DNA of 64,000 bases. Origin: Bradyrhizobium sp. ISRA430 (GTDB lineage Bacteria > Pseudomonadota > Alphaproteobacteria > Rhizobiales > Xanthobacteraceae). Positions 46,706 to 56,896 of this stretch are shown piece after piece. Positions within the stretch are counted from its first letter, which is position 1. Every line of letters begins with the position of its first letter. The notes beneath the pieces were generated by a model that saw only the letters and a list, made by a program, of their open reading frames with translations, was not told the DNA's origin and made no database searches. Location: NCBI RefSeq assembly GCF_029909975.1, contig NZ_CP094516.1, positions 310,001 through 374,000 of the forward strand, written 5' to 3'. Position numbers and translations under genes: made by a program.

Positions 46706-46822
46706 CGGCCCGGCGTGCTCAGGCGCGCAAGTGCGCTGCTGAGCGCGCCACCATCTCCCACAACGGGAGAAGGAAGAGGGCCGGTAATCGCGTTGAGTTA
46801 CACCGACAAGGGGCGCCATCGC

Positions 46823-47701
46823 ATGATCACCGGCAAGACCATCATCACCTGCGCGATCACCGGCAATCTCACCAAGCCCGAGCAGTCGCCTTACTTGCCG
46901 ATCACGCCCGAGCAGATCGCGACATCTGCATTGGAGGCCGCAGAGGCGGGCGCAGCTATCGCGCACATCCATGTACGCGATCCCGCGACCGGCCGCCCCT
47001 CGATGTCGATCGAGCTCTACCGCGAGGTGATGGAGAGGATCCGCGCGCGCAACAAGAGCCTCATCATCAATCTCACCACCGGTCCGGGCGGGCGTTTCGT
47101 CCCCTCGATCGAAGATCCCCGCGTTGCCGGCCCCGGCACCACGCTGCTGCAGCCTGAAAAGCGCGTCGAGCATGTCGAATTGCTCAAGCCCGACATCTGC
47201 ACGCTCGACCTCAACACCATGAATTCCGGCGGCGAGGTCGTGATCAACACCCCGCGCAACGTCCGCATCATGGCCGAGCGGATGACGGCGGCGGGCGTGC
47301 TGCCGGAGATTGAGCTGTTCGATTCCGGCGATTGCCATCTGGCACGCGACCTGTTCGCCGACGGCACGTTGAAGGGACCGGGCTTGTTCTCGCTTGTGCT
47401 CGGGGTGAAGTACGGCTTCTCCGCCACGCCTGAGACGATGTTCTATGCCCGCAGCCTATTGCCGCCGGGCGCCATCTGGTCCGGATTCGGCATCGGCCGC
47501 GCCGAGTTCCCGATGGTCGCACAGGCGTATTTGCTCGGCGGCCACGTCCGCGTCGGCATGGAGGACAACCTTTATATGTCGAAGGGCGTGCTGGCGAAGA
47601 CCAACGCGGAGCTGGTCGCGCATGCAGCCGCGATCCTGAAGAGCCTCGGTGCGGCTGTCGCGACGGCCGCCGATGCGCGGGCGATGCTCGGGCTGGCCTG
47701 A
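46823..47701 (+). CDS. Beta-keto acid cleavage enzyme (BKACE, DUF849), second copy
   Basis: 292 residues from ATG at 46823, where the conserved 'KTIITCAITGNLTKPEQSPY' begins. Zinc ligands are His48 and His50 in 'IAHIHVRDP' and Glu247 in 'GMEDNLYMSKG'. Compared with the BKACE at 28623 it has a longer N-terminal loop and different pocket segments ('LNTMNSGGEVVINTPRNVRI' against 'STGSVNFPTIVYEN'), so a different beta-keto acid is likely. The LNTMNSG type resembles the more common subgroup. Neighbours are a CoA-transferase upstream and an AraC regulator in convergent orientation. Confidence 0.85.
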   Translation: MITGKTIITCAITGNLTKPEQSPYLPITPEQIATSALEAAEAGAAIAHIHVRDPATGRPSMSIELYREVMERIRARNKSLIINLTTGPGGRFVPSIEDPRVAGPGTTLLQPEKRVEHVELLKPDICTLDLNTMNSGGEVVINTPRNVRIMAERMTAAGVLPEIELFDSGDCHLARDLFADGTLKGPGLFSLVLGVKYGFSATPETMFYARSLLPPGAIWSGFGIGRAEFPMVAQAYLLGGHVRVGMEDNLYMSKGVLAKTNAELVAHAAAILKSLGAAVATAADARAMLGLA

Positions 47702-47706
47702 ACGCC

Positions 47707-48702
47707 TCACTCCTGCTGCTCGCGCCAGGCACACTTCGCGGCCTCGCGAAAATCCGAGGGCCGGCTGCCGAAATGGCGGCGGAAGGCGCGGTTGAAATAG
47801 GAGACGTCGCCAAAGCCGCTCTCGTGGGCGATCCGGGCGATGTTGAGATGTCCGAAGCGGCGGTCGACCAGCATGCGGTGGGCCCTTGCCAGCCGCTCGG
47901 CGAGCACGAAGGTCGAGAAAGACGAGCCGTCCTGCTCGAACAATTTGCGCACATAGCGCGGCGAGATGCCGTGGCGGGCGGCGATCGCTTCCGTCGACAG
48001 CTCGCTATCGCTGAGCGCGGCCAGGATGTCCGACTTGATCGCGCTCAGCCGCGCCGCGGTGCCACCGCGCTGCCGCGCGAGCTCGGCATAGTCGCCATGG
48101 GCGCCGAGCGCGAGTGCGGCGAGATCGATCAGGTGCTCGGATGCGCTACGCGCGACCGCCGGATCGGACGGCGGCGCGCCGTTGCCGAGCGCGTCGACAT
48201 AGCGGGTCAGAAGACGCAGCGCGTCGTTGTCACTCGGGATCGAGCGGCCGAACGCCCGCGTGTAGTGCGGGGCGAGCCGCGCCAGCACCGGCAGCGAGAA
48301 CAGCAGGGTGACGAAGCTTCCTTCGGTCAGCATGGTGCTGGTCGAGGGATCGAGCGGCGCGATCACGCTCGCGCTGCCGACGCCTGAGATCAGCTCCTTG
48401 CCGAACTGGGTCGCACTGGCGCGGCCCGAGCGCAGCACGCTGATGGCGAGGAGGTCCTTGCTCCGCGTCGCGAGCTCCTTGGAGACGCGATAATGCGCCG
48501 CCGAGCGCGAGCCGGCCGCGATGCTGACGTTGGGCAGCAGATTGAACGTCACGTCCGCATGAAACGGCTGGTCCCCGATCGGCTCGATGTCGACGCTGGC
48601 GATGCCGCGCCCGTAGACCTCCCGCCACATCTGAAGCCGTTTTGCTTCCGGAAAGTCGCGGGTCGAAATGTGTGCGCGCCGGAATGGTCCTGTGTCCTGC
48701 AT
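47707..48702 (-). CDS. AraC-family transcriptional regulator
   Basis: 331 residues from ATG at 48702, with GGGGGG 4 bases upstream (48720 also open). The N-terminal part ('TRDFPEAKRLQMWREVYGRG', then 'ALDP'-like effector region) is the AraC-binding-like domain of the NimR/FeaR type. The C-terminal HTH_18 is clear: 'STEAIAARHGISPRYVRKLF', 'FSTFVLAERLARAHRMLVDR', 'NIARIAHESGFGDVSYFNRA', 'FRRHFGSRPSDFRE'. It converges with the BKACE gene at a 5-base gap. The target is unknown. Confidence 0.9.
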   Translation of the reverse strand: MQDTGPFRRAHISTRDFPEAKRLQMWREVYGRGIASVDIEPIGDQPFHADVTFNLLPNVSIAAGSRSAAHYRVSKELATRSKDLLAISVLRSGRASATQFGKELISGVGSASVIAPLDPSTSTMLTEGSFVTLLFSLPVLARLAPHYTRAFGRSIPSDNDALRLLTRYVDALGNGAPPSDPAVARSASEHLIDLAALALGAHGDYAELARQRGGTAARLSAIKSDILAALSDSELSTEAIAARHGISPRYVRKLFEQDGSSFSTFVLAERLARAHRMLVDRRFGHLNIARIAHESGFGDVSYFNRAFRRHFGSRPSDFREAAKCAWREQQE

Positions 48703-48985
48703 GTGCCCCCCGGGAATCATCGGTACCGCAGCTTTGACGCAGGATGCCAGAGGGAAGTTCGAAGCTGGACCTGGCCGGCCGAAATGTCGGCTGCGCCCGG
48801 GTCGATGTCACGTTGAGACAAGCCGGCACGCGGATTTGGTGGCACGGGCGCCACACTGACCGCCGAACCGCCGTGATGTTCCGCCTGGGCCGATCGCGCG
48901 TTCCGCCAAGGCCAAGACAGTTGCGCGGCCCTCGGGTCAATTGCCGGCCGAACGGCTGCTTCGGCCGCAAGACTGGGAATGACTG

Positions 48986-51505
48986 ATGACGATGGAAAGC
49001 CGCACCGCCGGAATCAAGACGGTGCACCGCCCGACCTCAATGCGCGACAGCACGGGACTGCTGCGGCGACTGGCCGCCCCGTTCTCGCTGTCGGCGGCCG
49101 CGGTGGTCGCCTTGCCGGGGGGGCCTGCGGCCGCCGCCTGCGTGCAGTCGGGCAGTGTCGTCACCTGCAGCGGCGCGAACAGTACCGGGTTCGGCTCCGG
49201 CCTCGAGAGCAATCTGTCGCTGACGGTGGTGTCCGGCGCCTCGATCACCGTTCCGTCCAACGTGATCGCGATCGACCTCGGCGCCGGCAACACGGCCGTC
49301 AACAACGGCGCCATTTCGGTCGGCGACAATGCGGCGGGCATGCAGGGGAGCGGCAACAACAACACATTCACCAACACCGGCACGATCGCCATCGGCTCAA
49401 ATGCCGCGGGCATCTTCATGCTGGGCAACAACAATAAGGTGTCCAACACCGGCGCGATCACCGGATCGACGCTCATGGGCGTCGGCATCGATGTTCTCGG
49501 CACGGGCAACGCCGCAACCAATTCCGGCACTATCACGCTGACCGGCACGGCCTCGACCGGCATCTCCGCCAACGCGACCGGCAACACCATCCAGAATTCG
49601 GGGACCATCACGATCGGTGGCGGTAGCGGCACCAACGGCCAGGGCGTCTTTCTGCTCGACAGCAACACTTTCACCAACAGCGGCACGATCCATGCCGCCG
49701 GCGACGACAGCGTCGGTGTCAGCATCTGGGGCAACGGCAACACGATCACCAACACCGGCACGATCGTCGCGACCGGCGCCACCGGCATCGCGGTCGGCTT
49801 CGGCGGCACCGGCAACACGGTCGTCAATAACGGCACCATCAAGGGCGGCACCAACGGCTATTCGCTGTTCTCGTTCGGCACCACGGGCAATAGCATCACC
49901 AACAACGGTACGCTGGACGGAGCCATGTTCTTCATCGGCACCGGCAACAGTCTAACCAACAACGGCCTGGTCACCATCAGCGATCCGGCGACGGCGCTTG
50001 CGCCCGGCAACATCGACTTTGGCGGCACGTTCACCCAGTCGGCGCAGGGCACGCTGGCGCTGCGCGTTGACAGTGCCGGCCATGGCGACGGCCTCTATGC
50101 CCAGGACCAGGCCAAGCTCGGCGGTACCTTGCGAGCGGTCGTGCAGGCGGGCCTCTACCAGTCGACGACCACCTATACCGGCCTCGTGCAGAGCCCTGGA
50201 GCCGTCACCGGACAGTTCGGCGCCGTCACCTCGTCCTCGGCCTTCTTCAACGCGGTCGCGACCTACAACGCCAACTCCGTGGACCTGACCCTGACGCGCC
50301 AGGGATTTGGCGCGGTGGCAGGTGAGACGGCGAACCAGCGTGCGGTCGGCAATGCGCTGGAGGCCGGCTACACGCCTTCGCTCACGGGGGTTGCCGCGGC
50401 ATTCTATTCGCAGCTTCTCGCCGCAGGTTCGGTGGGCGTGCTCGACAAGCTTTCGGGCGAGGGCACCAGCGGCACCCAGAACACGGCCTTTGCCGCCGCC
50501 AACATGTTCGGTCAGACCATCGATGGCCAGATGAATGCCTGGCGCGCCGGCACCCGTGGCAGCGCGACGGGATCGGGTGCGCTCGGCTATGCCGAGGCGC
50601 GGCCGGCGACCTCGGCGTTCAACGCGCTGAAGGCGCCGCCGTTCGCGCAACCGCAATGGCACGCCTGGGCGTCGGGCTTCGGCGCCGGACAGTCGCTGTC
50701 GGGCGATGCGGCGGTCGGCAGCGCAGGCTTCAGCGACCGTGTCGCGGGCGGCGCGGTTGGCGTGGATCATCTCGTTGGTCCGGATCTTCTGGTCGGCATC
50801 GCCGCCGGCGGCTCCAGCGCAACGTTCAATGTCGATGATCGCGCCACCTCCGGCCGGCTCGACGGGGCCCATCTCGGCGCCTATGCGATGCAGCGCTTCG
50901 GTGCGGCTTACGTCTCGGGGCAGCTCGCCTACAGCCACTTCAACAACTCGACCACGCGCATCATCACCGGCGTCGGTGCTGACGAGATCGCGAAGGGCTC
51001 GTTCGGCAGCGATCAATTCGGCGGAAGGCTCGAGGTCGGCCGCACCTATGATTTCGGCACGGTCGCGGTGACGCCGTTTGCCGCGCTCCAGGCGGCAAGG
51101 CTGTGGCAGGCGGGCTATACCGAGACCAGCATCACGGGCGCGGGGCCCGGCGTGCTCGGTCTGAGCTACGCGGCGCGGAGCGTGTCGTCGCTGCCGCTGT
51201 TCCTCGGTAGCAAATTCGATGCGCGGTTCGATCTCGGCAACGGCATGATGTGGATGCCGTTCGCAAGCCTTGCTTGGGTGCACGAATTCTCGCCGACCCG
51301 CGACGTTACCGCGACGCTCGTGTCGATGCCGGTTCCGGCCTTCACCGTCGAAGGCGCGCGGGCCGCCAGCGACGCCGGTCGCGTGGAACTCGGCTCGCGC
51401 CTGGTGTTGAACCGCTGGTCGGAACTTTCGGCGCGCTTCACCGGCGAATTCTCGAACGTGGGCCAGATTTATGCCGGCACCGGATCGTTGCGGATAAGCT
51501 GGTAG
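48986..51505 (+). CDS. Autotransporter with repeated passenger and C-terminal beta-barrel
   Basis: 839 residues. The long, basic signal region (1-50, ending GGPAAAA) is of the extended type found on autotransporters. Residues about 95-335 contain about ten copies of a 19-26-residue repeat with core 'GN-x3-N-(T/S/N)-G-(T/A)-I', a beta-helix passenger. A linker with a helix spans about 440-560. The final 270 residues form the barrel ('WHAWASGFGAGQSLSGDAAV', 'GVDHLVGPDLLVGIAAGGSS', 'ARFTGEFSNVGQIYAGTGSL') and end in ISW, where Phe is more usual. The passenger is probably exposed on the surface; its function is unknown. Confidence 0.85.
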   Translation: MTMESRTAGIKTVHRPTSMRDSTGLLRRLAAPFSLSAAAVVALPGGPAAAACVQSGSVVTCSGANSTGFGSGLESNLSLTVVSGASITVPSNVIAIDLGAGNTAVNNGAISVGDNAAGMQGSGNNNTFTNTGTIAIGSNAAGIFMLGNNNKVSNTGAITGSTLMGVGIDVLGTGNAATNSGTITLTGTASTGISANATGNTIQNSGTITIGGGSGTNGQGVFLLDSNTFTNSGTIHAAGDDSVGVSIWGNGNTITNTGTIVATGATGIAVGFGGTGNTVVNNGTIKGGTNGYSLFSFGTTGNSITNNGTLDGAMFFIGTGNSLTNNGLVTISDPATALAPGNIDFGGTFTQSAQGTLALRVDSAGHGDGLYAQDQAKLGGTLRAVVQAGLYQSTTTYTGLVQSPGAVTGQFGAVTSSSAFFNAVATYNANSVDLTLTRQGFGAVAGETANQRAVGNALEAGYTPSLTGVAAAFYSQLLAAGSVGVLDKLSGEGTSGTQNTAFAAANMFGQTIDGQMNAWRAGTRGSATGSGALGYAEARPATSAFNALKAPPFAQPQWHAWASGFGAGQSLSGDAAVGSAGFSDRVAGGAVGVDHLVGPDLLVGIAAGGSSATFNVDDRATSGRLDGAHLGAYAMQRFGAAYVSGQLAYSHFNNSTTRIITGVGADEIAKGSFGSDQFGGRLEVGRTYDFGTVAVTPFAALQAARLWQAGYTETSITGAGPGVLGLSYAARSVSSLPLFLGSKFDARFDLGNGMMWMPFASLAWVHEFSPTRDVTATLVSMPVPAFTVEGARAASDAGRVELGSRLVLNRWSELSARFTGEFSNVGQIYAGTGSLRISW
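49283..49985 (+). repeat. Tandem repeat array in autotransporter passenger
   Basis: About ten imperfect copies of a 57-78-base unit encode 'GN(T/S)-x-x-N-x-G-T-I' followed by a variable segment. Copies are clear at the protein level (NTFTNTGTI, NKVSNTGAI, NAATNSGTI, NTIQNSGTI, NTFTNSGTI, NTITNTGTI, NTVVNNGTI, NSITNNGTL). Repeats of this kind expand and shrink by slippage or recombination. Confidence 0.8.
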
Positions 51506-51666
51506 CGCGATGCAACCGCGCGGAACCCGCGTGACGCTCGGGCTTGCCTGGGGCTTGTCCACAATCCCCAGGTGAATCCGGTCCGTAGTCGACCCGGCTT
51601 CCTCTTTTCGCCCGACTCTGATTCGATCTTTGCCATCCGTCGCATCAGCGTTCGGGGGGAAGAAGA

Positions 51667-51882
51667 ATGTCCTACACGATCGGGTTCCAGGCCAAGAACC
51701 AGAAGGCAATCCTGGCGACAGAAGCGGCCACGGCCAATCAGGCGGTTGCCGTCGTTGCAGCGCTGCAACAGAGCGCAAACGCCATCGAGTTCATCCGCTC
51801 GCCTCAGGAAGGCGACATGGGTATCGAGATGCTGCTGCTGCTCGCCAAGGAAGAGGCCGAGGAGATGCCGCAGCGGGTGTAG
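51667..51882 (+). CDS. Small hypothetical protein
   Basis: 71 residues with GGGGGAAG before the ATG. It is compact and Ala-rich ('IGFQAKNQKAILATEAATAN', 'LQQSANAIEFIRSPQEGDMG', 'LLLLAKEEAEE'). The plan is a small alpha/beta fold similar to short proteins found widely in Bradyrhizobium. No family name can be given. Confidence 0.6.
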   Translation: MSYTIGFQAKNQKAILATEAATANQAVAVVAALQQSANAIEFIRSPQEGDMGIEMLLLLAKEEAEEMPQRV

Positions 51883-51979
51883 CCCGCGAGCGCGACCACA
51901 GTTCGAGCTCAAGCGAAGCATGCTGGCTGCATGATGATGTAGCCTGTTGCTACCTTGCTTGAACCGAAGGTGGCCGCCC

Positions 51980-52372
51980 ATGAAGCGCGAGGCTCTGCGC
52001 GTCGAACCGATCTCGACCTATCTCGACCGCTGGAAGGCGCCGGTCTCGCCGGTGACGCGCGCCGGCGACATGATCTTCGTCTCCGGCCTGCCGCCGTTCG
52101 ACCCCGAGACGGGCGAGATCGCGGTTGCGCCGATCGAGCGCCAAAGCGAATTGATCCTGGAGCAGATGAAGCTGTGCCTTCAGACGGCGGGCGCCTCGCT
52201 CGACAACGTCATGAAGTGCAATGTCTACTGCACCTCAGCCAGGCACTTCGCCGTCTTCAATGCGATCTATGCGCGCTATTTCCCGGAGCAGCCGCCGGCG
52301 CGGATCTTCGTCTGCATTCCCGAATGGACCGGGCCTTTCGACATCGAGATCGACTGCATCGCGATGGTCTGA
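51980..52372 (+). CDS. RidA/YjgF/Rid family protein
   Basis: 130 residues from ATG at 51980. The Rid fold is evident: 'SPVTRAGDMIFVSGLPPFDP', 'IERQSELILEQMKLCLQTAG', 'DNVMKCNVYCTSARHFAVFN', 'YFPEQPPARIFVCIPEWTGP', 'DIEIDCIAMV'. RidA hydrolyses reactive enamine/imine intermediates. The canonical active-site Arg of RidA lies in '(P)PAR', which is present here. It converges with the TetR gene, 3 bases apart. Confidence 0.85.
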   Translation: MKREALRVEPISTYLDRWKAPVSPVTRAGDMIFVSGLPPFDPETGEIAVAPIERQSELILEQMKLCLQTAGASLDNVMKCNVYCTSARHFAVFNAIYARYFPEQPPARIFVCIPEWTGPFDIEIDCIAMV

Positions 52373-52375
52373 GAT

Positions 52376-53047
52376 TTAACGCGCATCGCGTGCCAGCGCA
52401 CGCGCCGGGGCCTTGGTCTCGGCCTTGCCGGCGGTCAGCGCCATCGCCGCGACACTGACCACGCGCGCGATCACGTCCTCGACGTCGTCGAGGTCGCATT
52501 TGCCCTCCGACAGCTTCGTCAGCCGCTCGCTCTCGCGGATGGTGTGGTGCGCCATAGCGAGCGCAAAGTTGAGACCCCAATAGATATCGATGTCGCTGCG
52601 CTCGGGCAGGGACCGTCGCATCGCGGAGACGAATTTCCGCAAATGGTCGATCTCGCGGTTCTTGATGCGGCGGATCGGCGGCACGGACTCGATCGAGGCG
52701 CGGATCATGAAGCGCGCCGCGGTCGAGCGCTGGTTCTCCGGACCAAGGCAGCCGCGCAGCGTCGGGCCGACGAGGGCGCGCAAGATCACCTCGATCGGCG
52801 CGCGGCCGCCGCCTTCCTCCTCGGCCGCCTTCAATTCGCGCAACCGCTCGCGGTTGGTCGCGATCGACCGCGTCACGAACAGCTCTGCGATCAGCTCGTC
52901 CTTCGAGCCGAAATGATAGTTCACCGCAGCTAAGTTGACATTGGCATCCGCGACGATGTCGCGCAGCGTGACGTCGCCGAAGCCGCGATCGGCATAGAGC
53001 CGCTCGGCGGCAGCGAGGATTGCGGATCGGGTGTGATCGCTGGCCAT
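52376..53047 (-). CDS. TetR-family transcriptional regulator
   Basis: 223 residues. The HTH is 'RSAILAAAERLYADRGFGDV' then 'TLRDIVADANVNLAAVNYHF' and 'GSKDELIAELF', a standard TetR domain; the long C-terminal effector domain resembles that of CerR/PsrA-like members. It is divergent from an acyl-CoA dehydrogenase gene, and a palindrome lies between them, so it probably represses that operon and itself in response to an acyl-CoA. Confidence 0.9.
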   Translation of the reverse strand: MASDHTRSAILAAAERLYADRGFGDVTLRDIVADANVNLAAVNYHFGSKDELIAELFVTRSIATNRERLRELKAAEEEGGGRAPIEVILRALVGPTLRGCLGPENQRSTAARFMIRASIESVPPIRRIKNREIDHLRKFVSAMRRSLPERSDIDIYWGLNFALAMAHHTIRESERLTKLSEGKCDLDDVEDVIARVVSVAAMALTAGKAETKAPARALARDAR

Positions 53048-53075
53048 GGAGTGCCCTCAGGCGAGGGAGTTGCAA

Positions 53076-53093
53076 TTCAAACAGTTGTATGAA
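53076..53093. promoter_or_regulatory. Candidate TetR operator
   Basis: TTCAAACAGTTGTATGAA is an 8-2-8 palindrome with one mismatch, between the divergent TetR and acyl-CoA dehydrogenase genes. A further half-site GTTTGAA stands at 53100-53106, so two overlapping sites are possible. Size and position match TetR-type regulation of fatty-acid genes. Confidence 0.6.
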
Positions 53094-53263
53094 ACTATCG
53101 TTTGAAGGTCGGAAAAAGTCAATCCGCTTGATGGAATTAGCCGCGCTTGCGGCGTTGGTTCCCTCTCGTATCCGCAACTTGCCGAATGGTGCTTGCGAGC
53201 TGCGCGCGGCGGGAGGACAGTCCGGCGCAAAACCGCTTTGTAGAAAGAGACGAGGAGCATCCC

Positions 53264-54499
<1,236 letters not shown>

Positions 54500-54542
54500 G
54501 AGGGAGCGCCCTTTGGTGCTCCCGACTTGAAGAAACGACAGG

Positions 54543-54610
54543 GCATGATCCGCAAAAGCCGGATGACCGCTTGACGCAAGTGCGTGCGCGGTGACCGGCT
54601 AGGATCATGC
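54543..54610. repeat. GCATGATCC-type palindromic repeat
   Basis: GCATGATCCGCAAAAGCCGG pairs across a short middle with CCGGCTAGGATCATGC, giving a long imperfect hairpin. This is the common rhizobial intergenic element with 'GCATGATC...GATCATGC' ends. It lies between the acyl-CoA dehydrogenase and phosphotransferase genes and could act on mRNA stability. Confidence 0.65.
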
Positions 54611-54634
54611 ACCGACTGAAGAGGGAGCGTCATC

Positions 54635-55693
54635 GTGGCTGACGGCGTCAGGAAAGACGAAGAGTTCTCGGGCACCAAGCCGGTCGAGGAGCGGCATCGT
54701 TTCGACGAGCTGCGCCTGGACGCCTGGATGCGCGACAACGTCGAAGGCTATGAGGGGCCGCTGGTCGTCCTGCAGTTCAAGGGCGGCCAGTCGAATCCGA
54801 CCTACCGGCTGAATACGCCGAGCCGCTCCTACGTGATGCGCCGAAAACCGTTCGGCAAATTGCTGCCGTCGGCGCACGCGGTCGATCGCGAATACCGGGT
54901 AATCGCAGCACTCGGCAAGCAGGGTTTTCCGGTTGCGCGTGCCTATGCGCTCTGCCAGGACGACAGCATCATCGGGGCGGCCTTCTACATCATGTCGATG
55001 GAGGAGGGCCGCGTGTTCTGGGATCCGACACTGCCGAGCCAGGATCCCGAAGCGCGGCGCAAGATCTTCACCAGCAAGATCGAGACGCTGGCCAAGCTCC
55101 ATATGTTCGATCCCAACGCGATTGGCCTCGCCGACTTCGGCAAGCCCGGCAATTATTTCGCACGGCAGATCGACCGCTGGACCAAGCAGTATCGGGCGTC
55201 CGAGACCCAGCACATTCCTGAGTTCGAGAAGGTCGCCGAATGGCTGCCGAAGACCGTGCCCGAACAGGCACGCGTCTCGATCGTGCACGGCGACTATCGT
55301 CTCGACAACATGATTTTCCATGCGACGGAACCGCGCGTGCAGGCCGTGCTCGATTGGGAGCTGTCGACGCTCGGCGATCCCATGGCCGACTTCACCTATC
55401 TGTTGATGCAGTGGATCATGCCGGGCCTGCAGGGCGCCGACCTCAAGGCGCTGAACATTCCGAGCCTGGAAGAGGCTGCACAGATTTATTGCAACGTCAC
55501 CAAGATGAACGTGCCGGACCTCAACTGGTACTTCTCTTACAATCTCTTCCGCCTCGCGGGCATCACGCAAGGTATCGCCGGCCGCATCCGCGACGGCACC
55601 GCTGCCAACGCCAAGGCGCTCGAATCCGCCAAGCGCACCGTGCCGCTGTCGAAGGCGTCATGGGAATACGCCCAGAAGGCGGGCGCGGTGTAA
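54635..55693 (+). CDS. Aminoglycoside phosphotransferase-fold (ACAD10-like) kinase
   Basis: 352 residues from a GTG with GGGAG upstream. Kinase features: 'QFKGGQSNPTYRLNTPSRSY' (nucleotide loop), 'VMRRKPFGKLLPSAHAVDRE', the catalytic 'HGDYRLDNMIFHATEP' at about 217 and 'LDWELSTLGDPMADF' (metal-binding Asp). Relatives fused to or beside acyl-CoA dehydrogenases phosphorylate 4-hydroxyacyl-CoAs to aid their breakdown. Downstream of an acyl-CoA dehydrogenase in one operon, it is best seen as a hydroxyacyl-CoA kinase. A rho-independent terminator follows. Confidence 0.85.
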   Translation: MADGVRKDEEFSGTKPVEERHRFDELRLDAWMRDNVEGYEGPLVVLQFKGGQSNPTYRLNTPSRSYVMRRKPFGKLLPSAHAVDREYRVIAALGKQGFPVARAYALCQDDSIIGAAFYIMSMEEGRVFWDPTLPSQDPEARRKIFTSKIETLAKLHMFDPNAIGLADFGKPGNYFARQIDRWTKQYRASETQHIPEFEKVAEWLPKTVPEQARVSIVHGDYRLDNMIFHATEPRVQAVLDWELSTLGDPMADFTYLLMQWIMPGLQGADLKALNIPSLEEAAQIYCNVTKMNVPDLNWYFSYNLFRLAGITQGIAGRIRDGTAANAKALESAKRTVPLSKASWEYAQKAGAV

Positions 55694-55701
55694 GGAACGA
55701 A

Positions 55702-55732
55702 GGCGCGGCCGGTGGCCGCGCCCTTTTGTTTT
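55702..55732 (+). terminator. Rho-independent terminator
   Basis: Perfect 9-base-pair stem GGCGCGGCC / GGCCGCGCC with a GGT loop, followed by CTTTTGTTTT, 8 bases past the phosphotransferase stop. Confidence 0.85.
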
Positions 55733-55760
55733 AGATTGTCGCTGTCGTCACACACTCCGC

Positions 55761-55926
55761 GTCATTGCCCGCGAAGGCGGGCAATCCAGTATTCCAGAGG
55801 CCATGCAGGGATACGGAGAAGCCGCAGCGTACTGGATGCCCCGCCTGCCGCCTTCGCTAAAGCTTCGGCGGCCCAGGACCGCAAGCCCGGCGAAGCCTAG
55901 GCGTAGCCGGGTCGCGGGGCATGACG
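55761..55926. repeat. Intergenic palindromic mosaic element, family 1, copy A
   Basis: Starts GTCATTGCCCGCGAAGGCGG, continues GCAATCCAGTATTCCAGAGG, and ends GTCGCGGGGCATGAC. Outer and inner inverted repeats are visible (GCCCGC/GCGGGC; GTACTGGATGCCCCG). Nearly the same 166-base unit recurs at 56708, and a shorter relative at 61750. It lies between the phosphotransferase and LysE genes. Confidence 0.8.
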
Positions 55927-55966
55927 GCGATGTTGCGGTGACGCATCCGCAAGAAGGGCTATCCGC

Positions 55967-56593
55967 ATGATCGATTCATCGACCCTCATCACCTACATCC
56001 TCATTGTGCTCGGCTTCGTCTTCATCCCGGGGCCAGCCACACTGCTCACCATGGCGCGCGCCGCGAGTTCCGGCACGAAGGTCGGGATCGCGACGGGAGC
56101 GGGGGTCGCCGCGGGCGATCTAATTCACACGAGCATGGCAATCGTGGGCCTCTCGGCAATCATCGCCACCTCGGCGCTGCTTTTCAGCGCCGTCAAATAT
56201 GCGGGCGCGGCCTTCCTGATCTACCCCGGCATCCGCGCCATGCTCGACAAGGCGCCGATCGATATTGCCGGCGGCGCTCCGCCCATCAGCGCGACGAATG
56301 CATTTCAGCAGGCCGTCCTGACCGAGGTGCTCAACCCCAAGACGGCCCTGTTCTTCCTCGCGTTCCTGCCGCAATTCGTCCGGCCGGAGCATGGATCGAC
56401 CACGCTTCAGCTCGCCATCCTCGGTGTCGTGTTTGTGCTGCTCGGTCTTGTCAGCACGGTCGTGTTTGCCGTCGGCGCCGCCCGCCTCGGCTCTTTGCTA
56501 CGCCGCCACCCGGCTGTCGTGAAGTGGCAGGGCAAGGTGGTCGGGACCATCTACTGTGCCGTCGGCGTGCGGCTGGCATTGCAGGAGCGTTGA
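55967..56593 (+). CDS. LysE-family translocator
   Basis: 208 residues with six membrane segments. The LysE/RhtB pattern is clear: 'TYILIVLGFVFIPGPATLLT' and 'MARAASSGTKVGIATGAGVA' in the first two helices, 'VLTEVLNPKTALFFLAFLPQ' in the fourth. Such proteins export amino acids or their analogues. It stands alone between two copies of the palindromic repeat. Start at ATG 55967. Confidence 0.9.
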   Translation: MIDSSTLITYILIVLGFVFIPGPATLLTMARAASSGTKVGIATGAGVAAGDLIHTSMAIVGLSAIIATSALLFSAVKYAGAAFLIYPGIRAMLDKAPIDIAGGAPPISATNAFQQAVLTEVLNPKTALFFLAFLPQFVRPEHGSTTLQLAILGVVFVLLGLVSTVVFAVGAARLGSLLRRHPAVVKWQGKVVGTIYCAVGVRLALQER

Positions 56594-56707
56594 GCCGGTA
56601 GGGCGGATTCGGCCCCGCAGCCGGGCCGAGCGCAGCGAGATCCAGGGAAAACTGTCCCGCATGTCGCTTCGCTCATGCGGGCTACACGCTGTCCCCACAC
56701 TCTCCGC

Positions 56708-56872
56708 GTCATTGCCCGCGAAGGCGGGCAATCCAGTATTCCAGAGGCTGTGCAAGGATACGGAGAAGCCGCGGCGTACTGGATGCCCCGCCTGCCGCCT
56801 TCGCTAAAGCTTCGGCGGCCCAGGACCGCAAGCCTGGCGAAGCCTTGGCGTGCCGGGTCGCGGGGCATGACG
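56708..56872. repeat. Intergenic palindromic mosaic element, family 1, copy B
   Basis: A near-identical direct repeat of the element at 55761-55926, about 950 bases away, so together they flank the LysE gene. Copy B differs by a few substitutions and lacks a few bases near CCTTGGCG. Confidence 0.8.
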
Positions 56873-56896
56873 CGATGATGAGGAGAGCTCGCACTT

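Noticed and set aside
48937..49854. Val/Pro/Leu-rich - strand frame with apparent membrane segments
   Set aside because: It is the mirror of the Gly/Thr/Asn-rich autotransporter repeats; the hydrophobicity comes from the antisense of ACC and GGC codons.
49283..49985. CRISPR-like array
   Set aside because: Repeats vary in length and sequence at the DNA level, stay in one reading frame and encode the passenger of an autotransporter. No cas genes are present.
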